Source: Hippopus hippopus (taxonomy: Eukaryota > Mollusca > Bivalvia > Cardiida > Cardiidae). From it: 64,000 bases of DNA. A program made the position numbers and the translations under genes. Shown here one piece after another: positions 53,006-62,472 of the stretch. The notes beneath the pieces are model-generated. The model was not told the DNA's origin, searched no databases, and worked only from the letters and a program-made list of their open reading frames with translations. The stretch is from positions 21,727,859 through 21,791,858 of the forward strand of contig OX328099.1 in assembly GCA_946811185.2 (NCBI GenBank), in the 5' to 3' direction. The number at the start of each line of letters is the position of its first letter. Positions within the stretch are counted from its first letter, which is position 1.

Positions 53006-56000
53006 ATGGGTAAAAGAAAAAGAATAATAACCTATTCAGACAGCGAAAGTGACGATGAGGTGATTCCGCCAACAAAAAAGAAAAAAACTAGACCGTTGAA
53101 AGAAGAAAGTGACGATGAGATATTTCCAGCAATAAAAAAGAAAAAAACTAGACCGTTGAAAGAAGAAAATGACAGCGACGATGAAAGTATCAACTCTAAC
53201 TTAGACATGAAAAGTCTATATGATTTAACAGAAAAGGGAAATAAGAAGTCAAGAAAATTTAAAACAGAATCACATGTGCTGATGCTGAGTTTTAAGAAAT
53301 TTGAAGAATTAACACCTCAGAGACTACTTGGATTATTTGACGATGTTACCCATGAAATCATTCGAAAGTTAAATGCTAACCCTACGGACATGATTAGAAT
53401 TACCATCAATCATCCTTCGTTGGAAATAGGAATCCATATTCCTTTTTTAGCTGCAGCCCAGTTACAAGGTGAAACTATGCTGAATGAAATTGAACGAGTT
53501 TTACAATCGAATACAGATTTCGTCTTGAACGATGGATTCATGACATTTGACATTACACATACAATACCACCAAGTGGTAGCGGAAAACAAAAATATAGAT
53601 CGTCAGAATTAGATTCGAAGTTTTTTGCCCAGAAGAAGCAATCTATTATACAAATTGGTAATCATGACCAACTATGTTTTGCAAGAGCTGTTGTTGTGGG
53701 AATTTGCTACAGTGAACGTGAAAACACCGAAGTATGGAATAGAAAATGGCGTCGTATTTGTCGTTCAAAACGCCTTTTTCAAAAGACTGAAGCTGAGAAA
53801 TTGTTAAATGAAGCTGGAGTTTCACCAACACAGTCTGTAGGAATTGATGAATACAAAAAAATTCAAACATTCTTGTATGAAAAAGGCTATGTCATTAAAG
53901 TTCATCAACAGCATTCAAAAGTGGAAAAAATATTTAAACATCCAGAAGTGAAAACCAATAGTAAGATCATACATTTGTACTTTCATCAAAACCATTATGA
54001 CTACATCAAATCTATCAAAGGTTTTCTTAGTTGTGGATATTATTGTGAGTTCTGTGATGTGGGTTACTCTAACCGGGAAAGTCATGGTTGTTCAAATATC
54101 TGTAAAGGTTGTTACCGCAAAGGTTGTTGTCGCAAAGGAAAATGTCCATCAGAAATTAAAGAATATGTTTGCAGTGATTGCAATAGACGATTTTTTAGTG
54201 ATGAATGCTTTGAAAATCACAGAATTGTTCAAGGTAAAGAAAAGAAATCTATTTGTGAATTAGTAAAACTCTGTTCGAAATGTGGTGTACAGTATCTTAT
54301 CAGAAAGAAAAATCATGTTTGCAATGGAAAGAAAAAGTGTCATATCTGTAAGAGAATTGTTAACTTTTCTCATCAATGCTATATTCAGCCTTACCAAAGT
54401 AAGTTGAACCATGATAGCGATGACGAGACGAGTTCTTCTGTAGTTAAAAAACCACAGTTTATTTTCTTTGATTTTGAATGCAAGCAAGACACAGGGGTAC
54501 ACATCCCGAATTATTGTATTGCACACAGAGCATGTGATGAATGTATCGATAAATCACTTGATTTTCATTGTTCTACATGCAGTAAATTTGAAGAGGGTAG
54601 GGAAGTTATTTTTCAAGGTGAAGAAACTTTGAGTCAATTTTGCAACTGGCTCTTTTCAAAACATCATAAAGGAGTCACGGCTATTGCCCATAATTTCAAA
54701 GGTTATGACGGTCAGTTCATTCTTGGCTATATTGTCAAAGTTGGGTTAAAACTTCCAAAATTGATCATGAATGGAAACAATATTATGAAGTTAGAACTGA
54801 ATGGTGTACGTCTGATCGATTCTTTCAATTTCATGAGTTTTGGTTTGGCAAAATTTCCAGCCACATTTGGTCTTCAAGAAATGAAAAAAGGTTACTTTCC
54901 TCACTGGGCAAATACAGATAAATTTTGGAGTTACATTGGACCTTACTTGGATATATCTTATTACAAACCCGACTCAATGTCTGAAGAGGCTAGGTCAAAA
55001 TTCATAGTTTGGTATAATGACAAACTTCAAAAGGGTGAGGAATTCAATTTTCAGAAGGAGATGGAATTGTACTGTAGATCAGATGTTGATATCCTCAGAC
55101 GAGGATGTGCTGAATTCAGAAAGGTGTTTATCGAACAGGGTGGTATTTGTCCATTTTTAGAGGCGATTACCATTGCAGATGCCTGTAACAAGGTCTGGCG
55201 AAGCAAATATTTGCCAGAAAATCAAATAGCTATCATTTCAAGTAAAGACTCATCAAGACGTCGCTTTTCTATGAAAGCGATACTGTGGATTCAAAGTGTA
55301 GCTCAGGAAAAAGGTATTAATATTCAGCATGCAAAAAATGGTGGGGAAGTTAAAATCGGGAGATATAGTGTAGATGGTTTTCACCGTCAATCAAACACTG
55401 TTTATGAATTTCTTGGGGATTTGTATCATGGTTGTCCTGTATGCTATACAGATCGAAAACAGATCAATCCTATTAATGGGAAATCCATGTCTGAATTGTA
55501 CGAACGTACTTTTGAACGTATAGCAGATATCGAAAAAATGGGATATAATGTAGTGTACATTTGGGAACACGATTTTGATGCTAAGATGAAGGATAAAGAG
55601 TACAAAAAACTCATTGAAAAGTTATATCCACATTTGGACCCTATCGATCCGAGGGATGGTTTGTCCGGGGGAAGATGTAATGCAATAAAAATTGGATATG
55701 ATGTTGATGAAAAAAAAACCAAAAAGGAAATCAAGTACATTGATATCTGTCCTCTATACCCTTATGTTTGTAAACACAAATCCTATCCTGTAGGTCAGCC
55801 AAAAATTTTGTCTGCTGAGAATATTGATATGAACAATATCTGACAATATGAGGGATTAATCAAGTGTAAAGTTTTACCTCCAACTGATTTGTTTCACCCC
55901 GTTCTTCCAGTTCACTGTAACAACAAAATGATGTTCCCACTCTGTATGAAATGTGCAGAAGAAAGCTCAAACATTTGTAGGCATGGTAAAGAAGAGAGGG

Positions 56001-57013
56001 CTTTGGTCGGAACTTGGGTTACTTTTGAATTATTCAAGGCTCTTGACTGTGGTTATCGATTATTGCAAGTGTATGAAGTTTGGCATTTCAATTCTGTATC
56101 AGATCAGTTCTTTAAACATTATGTGGACAATTTCTTGAAAATTAAGCAAGAAGCCAGTGGTTATCCAGGTTGGTGTCAATCAGACTCAGAAAAAGATCAG
56201 TTCGTTTGTGAATATGAGAAGGTGGAAGGTGTTCGTCTTGATCCAAGTTGTATTCAAAGAAATCCTGGGAGAAGATCATTTGCTAAGATTATGTTGAACT
56301 GTCTTTGGGGAAAATTAGCTCAGCGTGAAAAAATGACCCAGACGGAATACATCAGTGATCCGTCTAAATATTTTGAATTAGTCACCAACCCTAATTTCAT
56401 TGTAAAGCATGTAGAAATCTTTGACGAGGACTGTTCATTCATCTTGGTTAACTATGAATCAAAGTTGGAACATATTGAAACCCACGCTACAGCCAATGTG
56501 GTAGTAGGGTCTTACGTAACAGCTTATGCAAGGTTGGAATTGTACAGTGTTCTTGAAAAGTTAAAAGATAGAGTTCTGTATTTCGATACAGATAGTTGTA
56601 TGTACATTCACGACCCTGAATTATGGAATCCTTCTATTATTAACAGCCGACTAGGAAAATGGACTGATGAAGAACCTGATTGTAAAATTACTCAATTCAG
56701 AGGGCTTGGGCCTAAGAATTATGCTTACAAAATGAAAACAAAAGATGGAGAAGAGATAAGCAAATGTAAAGTAAAGGGGATTACTCTGGATTACAATACA
56801 AAGCAGGTGGTAAATTTTGATACATATTCGAAATGTGCTTTGGATCGCACAATAGAAATCAAAATTCAGTATGATTGTAAAATTAAAAGACACAGAGATA
56901 GAACGGTTACCAGTGAACCACAAACAAAAACGTTTCGCTCTGTATACACCAAGAGAGTTATTGTAAATGGTACTGACACTGTACCCTATGGTCATAAAAG
57001 TTTGAGAAAATAA
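53006..57013 (+). pseudogene. Family B (protein-primed type) DNA polymerase, interrupted by TGA
   Basis: All domains listed for element 1 are present in one frame of 1,336 codons. It has a TGA at 55841-55843 (codon 946) where element 1 has an arginine codon. The product would stop after motif A and lose motifs B and C (YFDTDSCMY at about codon 1190). Motif A reads DICPLYP instead of DICSLYP (Ser to Pro), which would probably be harmful. Other differences from element 1 are a 4-residue insertion in the zinc-binding region (CYRKGCCRKGKC) and a 1-residue insertion after GYDVDE. The downstream half (from 55889) has an ATG and stays open. Confidence 0.9.
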
Positions 57014-57094
57014 TTTTATATCACATTGTTGTGTAGAAATCAGTCAAAGTAAGTCGAGAAAAAAATATTAGCCGCTGGTCAAAAAATAACAGCC

Positions 57095-57748
57095 ATGTTG
57101 ACGCTACCAATAGAACTACGTGAAAAAATTTATGGAGAATTTGTTCGACAGCATACGCTTGATAAACAAACACAGCTTAACATTAAATTTTTCTGTGTGA
57201 AAATTTGGATCGAAAAAATGTTTAAATGGGTTGCAAAAGGAGAAAAGTCCTACAAAGTGTATGGTATAATCATCTTTATTACGACGATGGTGGACAAATC
57301 GGACTTGGGTCTCTTTCTCAAAACTCATTTAGCAGATAGCTGTTTGAAAGACAATGTTATTAGTAACCCGTTTCGATCCACAAGCCGATGGACATTTTTT
57401 ATCATAGGAAGAACAGAAGAAAGTTTTCTTAACGTTCTGAAAACGAAATCAGTTCTATCTGACTTTTACTTACGGTACAAAGAAGGATCTGTTCATTCCT
57501 ACGGAGAAACAATGGAAACCATGTCAGGGTATATTCTATTTGATAGAGATGTTACAGAAGAAGTAGTATATTCAGCTCTTTCAGCAAAAGACGCTTATAG
57601 ACATGTTGCTCCATTCCTAGGACTACGAGATTTCGACGATATGGACAGTGAGTATACAATGTTTTTGGGGTATGACCAATTGCATAAAGACATTACGGAA
57701 TATGAAAACAAGTGTGAAACTCGTGGTATTTGCGAATTTGCAATGTAA
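57095..57748 (+). CDS. 217-aa protein, unknown function (element 2)
   Basis: Starts MLTLPIELREKIYGEFVRQH. Homologue of 19913-20563, intact and one residue longer near the N-terminus (MLT). It is 81 bp after the polymerase stop, same strand, with no hairpin after it. AATAAA is present at 58024-58029. Confidence 0.8.
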   Translation: MLTLPIELREKIYGEFVRQHTLDKQTQLNIKFFCVKIWIEKMFKWVAKGEKSYKVYGIIIFITTMVDKSDLGLFLKTHLADSCLKDNVISNPFRSTSRWTFFIIGRTEESFLNVLKTKSVLSDFYLRYKEGSVHSYGETMETMSGYILFDRDVTEEVVYSALSAKDAYRHVAPFLGLRDFDDMDSEYTMFLGYDQLHKDITEYENKCETRGICEFAM

Positions 57749-58035
57749 AAAATTTGTTATATACTGTTTTGCGAATAATTCATTGTGAATAATCATTGCA
57801 AAAAAATAATTCATTATGATTTTTTTCATTGTTAAGAAAATGTTTTTTTATGCTGTATTGTAAAAATGTTTCCTTGTGATTTTTTTCATTGTTAAGAAAA
57901 TGTTTTTTATGTTGTATTGTAAAAAAATGTTTCCGTGTGAATTTTTTCATTGTCAAGAAATTTTTTATAATGCATTGCAAAAAAATGTTTCAATCTTTAG
58001 TTCTGTTCAGTAAATAAAAGTTCAATAAATAAAAG
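57749..58035 (+). repeat. AT-rich tandem repeats, right side of element 2
   Basis: Repeat units TTTCATTGTTAAGAAAATGT..TATGCTGTATTGTAAAAATG. Same family as 19500-19912. Confidence 0.6.
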
Positions 58036-58189
58036 TTCAAAAAAACAATAGAGCTCTTCATTCTGTTTTTCCCCAAAGACTTGTTCTGTCTACATTTTTT
58101 CCATACAACGTCTCATAACTTTTTTTTGCTATATTAGCATGAAACGTAGCATGGAAAAAATGTATGTGCTTTCTGCCAGGTCCGAGCTC

Positions 58190-58313
58190 TTTAAAAATTT
58201 CAATCCTCCTTAAACGTATAAAACTCGGCGTTATTTTCATACAATCACCATTTCTTGATTCTCAGCTAACGATCACTTCGAAAACAGTGTCAATATTCGG
58301 AAGCAATATCAAT
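58190..58313 (+). promoter_or_regulatory. Class II promoter of the 88-aa gene
   Basis: CTTTAAAAATTTCAATCCTC, TAAACGTATAAAACTC (TATA at 58217-58223), GCTAACGATCACTTCGAAAA and a CAATATTCGGAAGCAATATC string. Confidence 0.55.
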
Positions 58314-58580
58314 ATGGAGGAGGTAAATCATCAACTACGTGAGGCTCTCCAAGAGTATCTAAATGCCGGGCAGCAGTTATTGCAACTAACCACTCATCTC
58401 GTAGGAGAGGAGGAACAAAACCAACTACAACGAATAACACAGCCATACAAAGATCTCGGCGAAAGATTAGTTCAACTATTATTAAAGACAACACCGGATA
58501 TCATTTTGGTTGATATCGAATTTGGGAGGAAGATTACAGCATGCCCTATTTGCCAAGCGAATTTCGGGTGTTGCTATTAG
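58314..58580 (+). CDS. 88-aa CPxC protein (element 2, intact)
   Basis: MEEVNHQLREALQEYLNAGQ starts a helical N-terminal two thirds (heptad-like Leu spacing, ending at RLVQLLLKTTPD). A short hydrophobic stretch and the cysteine-containing end RKITACPICQANFGCCY follow. The CPxC(x5)GxC pattern matches the end of the 75/77-aa proteins (CPACRKVGGC). A homologue with one stop codon is in element 1. I infer a small metal-binding dimer or adaptor; function unknown. Confidence 0.75.
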   Translation: MEEVNHQLREALQEYLNAGQQLLQLTTHLVGEEEQNQLQRITQPYKDLGERLVQLLLKTTPDIILVDIEFGRKITACPICQANFGCCY

Positions 58581-58613
58581 AAGTGGAAAAAACACAGCCT
58601 CCAAAAACAAAAC

Positions 58614-58629
58614 AGCCCTTTTCAGGGCT
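58614..58629 (+). terminator. Histone-like 3' stem-loop after the 88-aa gene (best match)
   Basis: AGCCCT-TTTC-AGGGCT preceded by CCAAAAACAAAAC and followed directly by ACCCA, then CACGAAAG at 58640-58647, i.e. 10 nt after the stem. The stem-loop fits the histone pattern GGYYYUHHUHARRRCC at 14 of 16 positions; only the outermost G-C pair is A-T. Confidence 0.75.
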
Positions 58630-58794
58630 ACCCATCTACCACGAAAGTTCTATCTTTTTTCAAATTGTCAAAACTCAAAAGATTTACAATCAAAAAAAGT
58701 CATAGAATAGTCAAACTCTAGTTTTTCTATCCCCGAACAAGAAAAAATGCAACAAAACCACGGGTTGGTCGACAATAAAACATTTAGTATTAGA

Positions 58795-58930
58795 AATAAA
58801 ACGGTGATTCTGATTGGATAACATTAATTTTGGAGCCAAAACAGCATGAAACGCCAACGCGGGAAAAACATAGGAGAAAATGACGTCATGGGTCAACTAG
58901 TTCAATCCGTCTGAAAAGCTATAAATCTCG
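58795..58930 (+). promoter_or_regulatory. CCAAT/E2F-like/CRE/TATA cassette for the 104-aa gene (element 2)
   Basis: ATTGG (~58814), GCGGGAAA (58859-58866), TGACGTCA (58881-58888), CTATAAA (58919-58925), ATG at 58963. Confidence 0.75.
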
Positions 58931-58962
58931 GCGATTTATTTTCCATACATTTCATTTTCACA

Positions 58963-59277
58963 ATGGCTACGATAGCACCACTTCTTGGTACTTGGATGGA
59001 TGCTGAGCGAAAGTTAATAAGAGCAAGGAGGCAAATCGTCTTACTTAAACAACGCTTAGCTGGAGTGAGAAGACGATACGAGAGGGCTGAGCTTGCTAAT
59101 AACAGGGTGTTCTGTTATAACCTTCGGATGAAGGAACTCATTATTGAGGGCATGCTTGAGATGTATTTTCAGTATGTTATTTCAAAAACTGAGCAGGTGA
59201 CCCGTCTTTTCCGCGCGCAAATCGCCGCTGAAAGGAGTGAGTCAGACAGCGAATCGACTGATGCTGATACTGAATAA
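58963..59277 (+). CDS. 104-aa basic coiled-coil protein (element 2)
   Basis: Homologue of 18229-18543. MATIAPLLGTWMDAERKL differs at the extreme N-terminus, then it is nearly identical to the acidic end. Confidence 0.8.
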   Translation: MATIAPLLGTWMDAERKLIRARRQIVLLKQRLAGVRRRYERAELANNRVFCYNLRMKELIIEGMLEMYFQYVISKTEQVTRLFRAQIAAERSESDSESTDADTE

Positions 59278-59310
59278 ACATTTTCAAAAAATCAGCTCTT
59301 CTCAAAAAAC

Positions 59311-59326
59311 AGCCCTTTTCAGGGCT
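59311..59326 (+). terminator. Histone-like stem-loop after the 104-aa gene
   Basis: AGCCCT-TTTC-AGGGCT, AACCA, then CACGAAAGA at 59337-59345, which resembles the sea-urchin histone downstream element CAAGAAAGA. Confidence 0.7.
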
Positions 59327-59454
59327 AACCATCTACCACGAAAGATCTATCTTTCTTCAAATTGTCATTTCTTCAAATTGTCAAACTTCTTTCTTTTTAG
59401 AAGAGTTACACTCCAAAAAGAGTTACACTCCAGAGACTTACGCTGAAAAGAGCA

Positions 59455-59815
59455 AAAAACTCAGAAAAAAGACTAAGTCCAACTCAATGGTCAGACAATT
59501 AGAAAGAAAAAAAATCATCCATAGATGTAGAAAAAACTAAGCCCACCTCAGTGCTCAAACATTTAGAAAGAAAAAATCATACATAGGTGAAGAAAAAACT
59601 AAGTCCAACTCAATGGTTAGACATTTAGAAAGAGAATTCATTCATAGATGCAGAAAAAGACTAAGCCCAACTCAGTGATATAGGGATAAATTCCTTTTAG
59701 AAAAGAGAAATCATACATAGAGATGCAGAAAAAAGTCTAAGTTCAACTCAGCGATATAGGGACAAATTCCATTTAGAGAGAAAAAATCATTCATAGGATG
59801 AAAAAAACTAAAAAG
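59455..59815 (+). repeat. Second array of subterminal-type repeats (element 2)
   Basis: AAGACTAAGTCCAACTCAAT and ...GAGAAATCATACATAG units. Counterpart of 17729-18050. Confidence 0.65.
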
Positions 59816-59828
59816 TGATCCATTACAC

Positions 59829-59836
59829 ATATAAAA
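59829..59836 (+). promoter_or_regulatory. TATA box for the 46-aa gene
   Basis: ATATAAAA, 70 bp before the ATG at 59906. The CRE/E2F cassette is absent here. Confidence 0.45.
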
Positions 59837-59905
59837 CACCAAACTCTTGATTATTTTTTCTCATTCACCATTAACTTTTCATAAAACCTGAACCAGTATC
59901 CCACT

Positions 59906-60046
59906 ATGTTTGGATTAACATTTTTTCTCTTATTGCTCTTCTGGTTAGAAGAAAGAGAACGTTTCAGATATATCAGACATGAAAATGAGCATCTGATGCA
60001 AATGTTAGATAAAATGGAATCAATCAAAAGAAAGAGAGGAGGATAA
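59906..60046 (+). CDS. 46-aa hydrophobic/helical peptide (element 2)
   Basis: MFGLTFFLLLLFWLEERERF ... KRKRGG. Homologue of 17500-17640, same length. Conserved through both elements, so I regard it as coding although it is short. Confidence 0.65.
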   Translation: MFGLTFFLLLLFWLEERERFRYIRHENEHLMQMLDKMESIKRKRGG

Positions 60047-60079
60047 AAAAAAGTGCATTCTGTACAAAAAAAACCAACC

Positions 60080-60095
60080 CTTTTCAGGGCTAGCT
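60080..60095 (+). terminator. Weak histone-like stem-loop after the 46-aa gene
   Basis: AACCCT-TTTC-AGGGCT then AGCTATCTTAAATAAACATC, as in element 1. Confidence 0.5.
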
Positions 60096-60254
60096 ATCTT
60101 AAATAAACATCTTTCTTTTCATTTTGTCAGAAGACTCATAATCAAAAAAAAGTCATAGGTTAGTTAAACTCTAGTTTTTTTCTAACCCAAACAAGAAAAT
60201 GTAACAAAACCATGGATTGGTCAAAAATAAAACATTTAGTATTAGAAAAACAAC

Positions 60255-60380
60255 GGTGAATCTGATTGGATAACATTAATTTGGAGCCAAAACAGCATGA
60301 AACGCCGACGCGGGAAAAACATAGGAGAAAATGACGTCATGGGTCAACTAGTTCAATCCGTCTGAAAAGTTATAAAACCC
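60255..60380 (+). promoter_or_regulatory. CCAAT/E2F-like/CRE/TATA cassette, right arm of element 2
   Basis: ATTGG (~60265), GCGGGAAA (60310-60317), TGACGTCA (60332-60339), TTATAAAA (60370-60377), ATG at 60427. Confidence 0.75.
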
Positions 60381-60426
60381 AGCGGCATTTCCCGCACATC
60401 ATTCATTCTCTTCAAGTTGCTGCAAC

Positions 60427-60654
60427 ATGGAGTGTGCGTTGAGAGACATGAGTTTTTCTAAACTCGCCCAGATGGCATCCAGAGAAAAAAAGAAGAAGAA
60501 GGAGTTCGTCGTGCCCCAGACCGAGTGCTGGGATAGTGACAACGAGCCACCGTTCTCGTTGGACTTCGCCTTGGACGAGCAGCAACTAAAAAGGCTGAAG
60601 AGGAGGGCTGCAAGTAGCTGTCCGGCGTGCAGGAAGGTTGGAGGTTGTGCTTAA
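60427..60654 (+). CDS. 75-aa TIR-encoded CPxC protein (right copy, element 2)
   Basis: As 48914-49141; differs by a few residues near the N-terminus (MSFSKLAQM) and the Lys-rich stretch. Stop codon within the GGAGGTTGTG hairpin. Confidence 0.8.
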   Translation: MECALRDMSFSKLAQMASREKKKKKEFVVPQTECWDSDNEPPFSLDFALDEQQLKRLKRRAASSCPACRKVGGCA

Positions 60655-60698
60655 AAACACAACCTCCAAACCAGGTCCTTTTTTAGGACCACCCCAAC

Positions 60699-60714
60699 AG
60701 CCCTTTTCAGGGCT
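60699..60714 (+). terminator. Histone-like stem-loop after the right CPxC gene
   Basis: AGCCCT-TTTC-AGGGCT, AACCATCTACCACGGAAGATC. Confidence 0.7.
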
Positions 60715-60894
60715 AACCATCTACCACGGAAGATCTACCTTTCTTCAAATTGTCAGACGTAAGTTCTATCTTTTCTTCAAATTGTCATTTCTTCAAATTG
60801 TCAGACGAAAGTTCTACCTTCAAACTGTCAGACGAAAGTTCTATCTTCAAGCTGTCAGACGAAAGTTCTATCTTCAAGTTGTCATTTCTTCAAA

Positions 60895-61245
60895 TTGTCA
60901 CAGCTCTTTTCAGAGCTAACCCAACAGTCCTTTTCAGGACTAACCATTACCACGAAAGATCTATCTTCAAGATGTCAGACGAAAGTTCTACCTTCAAGCT
61001 GACAGACGAAAGTTCTATCTTCAAGTTGTCATTTCTTCAAATTGTCACAGCTCTTTTCAGAGCTAACCCAACAGTCCTTTTCAGGACTAACCATTACCAC
61101 GAAAGATCTATCCTCAAGATGTCAGACGAAAGTTCTACCTTCAAGCTGTCAGACGAAAGTTCTATCTTCAAGTTGTCATTTCTTCAAATTGTCACAGCTC
61201 TTTTCAGAGCTAACCCAACAGTCCTTTTCAGGACTAACCAGCTAC
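60895..61245 (+). repeat. Array of paired histone-type hairpins, right arm of element 2
   Basis: Three units: pairs at 60902-60941, about 61049-61089 and about 61197-61237. Confidence 0.8.
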
Positions 61246-61369
61246 CACGAAAGTTCTATCTTTTTTCAAAATTGTCATTTCTTCAAATTGTCAAACTTCT
61301 TTCTTTTAGAAGAGTTGCACTCCAAAAGAGTTATACTCCAGAGAGTTATACTGTAAAGAGCAAAAAAAC

Positions 61370-62130
61370 TCAGAAAAAGACTAAGTTCAACCCAGTGCTC
61401 AGTCTTTTAGAGAAATCATTCATAGGGTGAAAAAAACTAAGTCCAACTCAAGGGTCAGGCTTTTAGAAAGAGAGAAAATCATTCATAGGGTGGAAAAAGT
61501 CTAAGTTCAACTCAATGGTTAGCCATTTAGAAAAGAGAATTCAATCATAGGTGAGAAAAAACTAAGTCCAACTCAATGGTCAGGCTTTTAGAAAGAGAGA
61601 AAATCATTCATAGGGTGAAAAAACTAAGTCCAACTCAGTGATCAGGCTTACCCTTTACTTTCCCTTAACTTTCCCTTTTTTTGCAGAAAAAATCCATTCA
61701 GGGTAGTCTCTTTGGGTGGATTTTTCCCCAGACTGTCAGTCATAAGGCCGCCATTTTGAATGCTAAATCCCTCTCAGGGTAGAGACCCTGGGTATTTTAA
61801 AAAATGCAAATTCTTTCAGGGTGCATAGAGATGCAGAAAAAAGTCTAGGTCCAACTCAGTGATCAGACCTGGCAGATGCTTATAGAGCCCTCGAAAATAT
61901 GGCATTTTGGATGACACTTACAATAAAGCAATCCTAATAGCATATGGGTGAAAAAAACTAAGTCCAACTCAGTGATCAGACCTGCTAGATCCCTATAGTG
62001 CCGTCAAAAATGGCATTTTGTGTTACTTTGCCATTTTGTGTTACTTTACCATTTTGTGTTACTTACAATAAAGCAATCCTAATAGCATATGGGTGAAAAA
62101 ACTAAGTCCAACTCAGTGATCAGACCTGGC
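61370..62130 (+). repeat. Subterminal tandem repeats, right arm of element 2
   Basis: CTAAGTCCAACTCAGTGATC units, with the AATAGCATATGGGTGAAAAA repeat interspersed. Mirror of 47340-48110. Confidence 0.7.
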
Positions 62131-62300
62131 AGTTCCCTATTCTACCACCCTGAAAAATGGCTTTTTTGTGTTACTTTCTCTTTTTTTGCAGATAAATTCC
62201 ACTCAGGGTAGGTAGAATAGGGATTATAAAAAATGCAACTTCTTTCAGGGTGGCAGAATAGGGACAAATTTCTTTCAGGGTGGTGATGTAGGGCACTCAG

Positions 62301-62353
62301 GGAGGGTAGTCTAGACCCCTGCCCTGGCCTGGCAGGGGTATAGACTACCCTCC
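62301..62353. repeat. Terminal hairpin, right end of element 2
   Basis: GGAGGGTAGTCTAGACCCCTGC pairs with GCAGGGGTATAGACTACCCTCC, nearly perfect. Mirror of 47121-47173. Confidence 0.75.
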
Positions 62354-62362
62354 TATACTACT

Positions 62363-62368
62363 GAGGTA
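62363..62368. repeat. 6-bp target site duplication, right of element 2
   Basis: GAGGTA, identical to 47106-47111. Confidence 0.95.
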
Positions 62369-62472
62369 CTGGTAACAGAAACTTCAGGAAAGTATGAATA
62401 GGCGCGCTGGCTACTGCGATATAACTGAAATAATGTTGAAAACGGCGTTAAACGCCATACAATCAATCAATA
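62363..62472 (+). mobile_element. 3' part of the SINE split by element 2
   Basis: GAGGTACTGGTAACAGAAAC, then CGATATAACTGAAATAATGT TG, GCGTTAAACGCCATACAATC and a short AATC tail. AATTTCTAAATTTGAC follows, resembling AATTTTCTAAAGTTGA before the 5' half at 46876: the original SINE target duplication. Confidence 0.8.

Larger units (their letters stand above)
47112..62362 (+). mobile_element. Polinton/Maverick-like element 2 (complete ends, inverted relative to element 1)
   Basis: 15,251 bp with the same AGTAGTATAGGAGGG start, long inverted arms and exact 6-bp duplications (GAGGTA). Gene order is the mirror of element 1, and gene products are nearly identical, while the outermost sequences differ more. 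It therefore belongs to a closely related subfamily rather than being a recent copy of element 1. It lacks integrase and capsid genes too. It is inserted in a SINE, whose two halves rejoin precisely. Confidence 0.9.
60215..62362 (-). repeat. Right terminal inverted repeat of element 2
   Basis: Reverse complement of about 47112-49350, with one hairpin-array unit fewer. Confidence 0.85.

Noticed and set aside
55841..55843. Recoding (selenocysteine or readthrough) of the TGA in the element 2 polymerase
   Set aside because: Element 1 has an arginine codon there and no structure typical of recoding is evident; a simple nonsense mutation is more likely.
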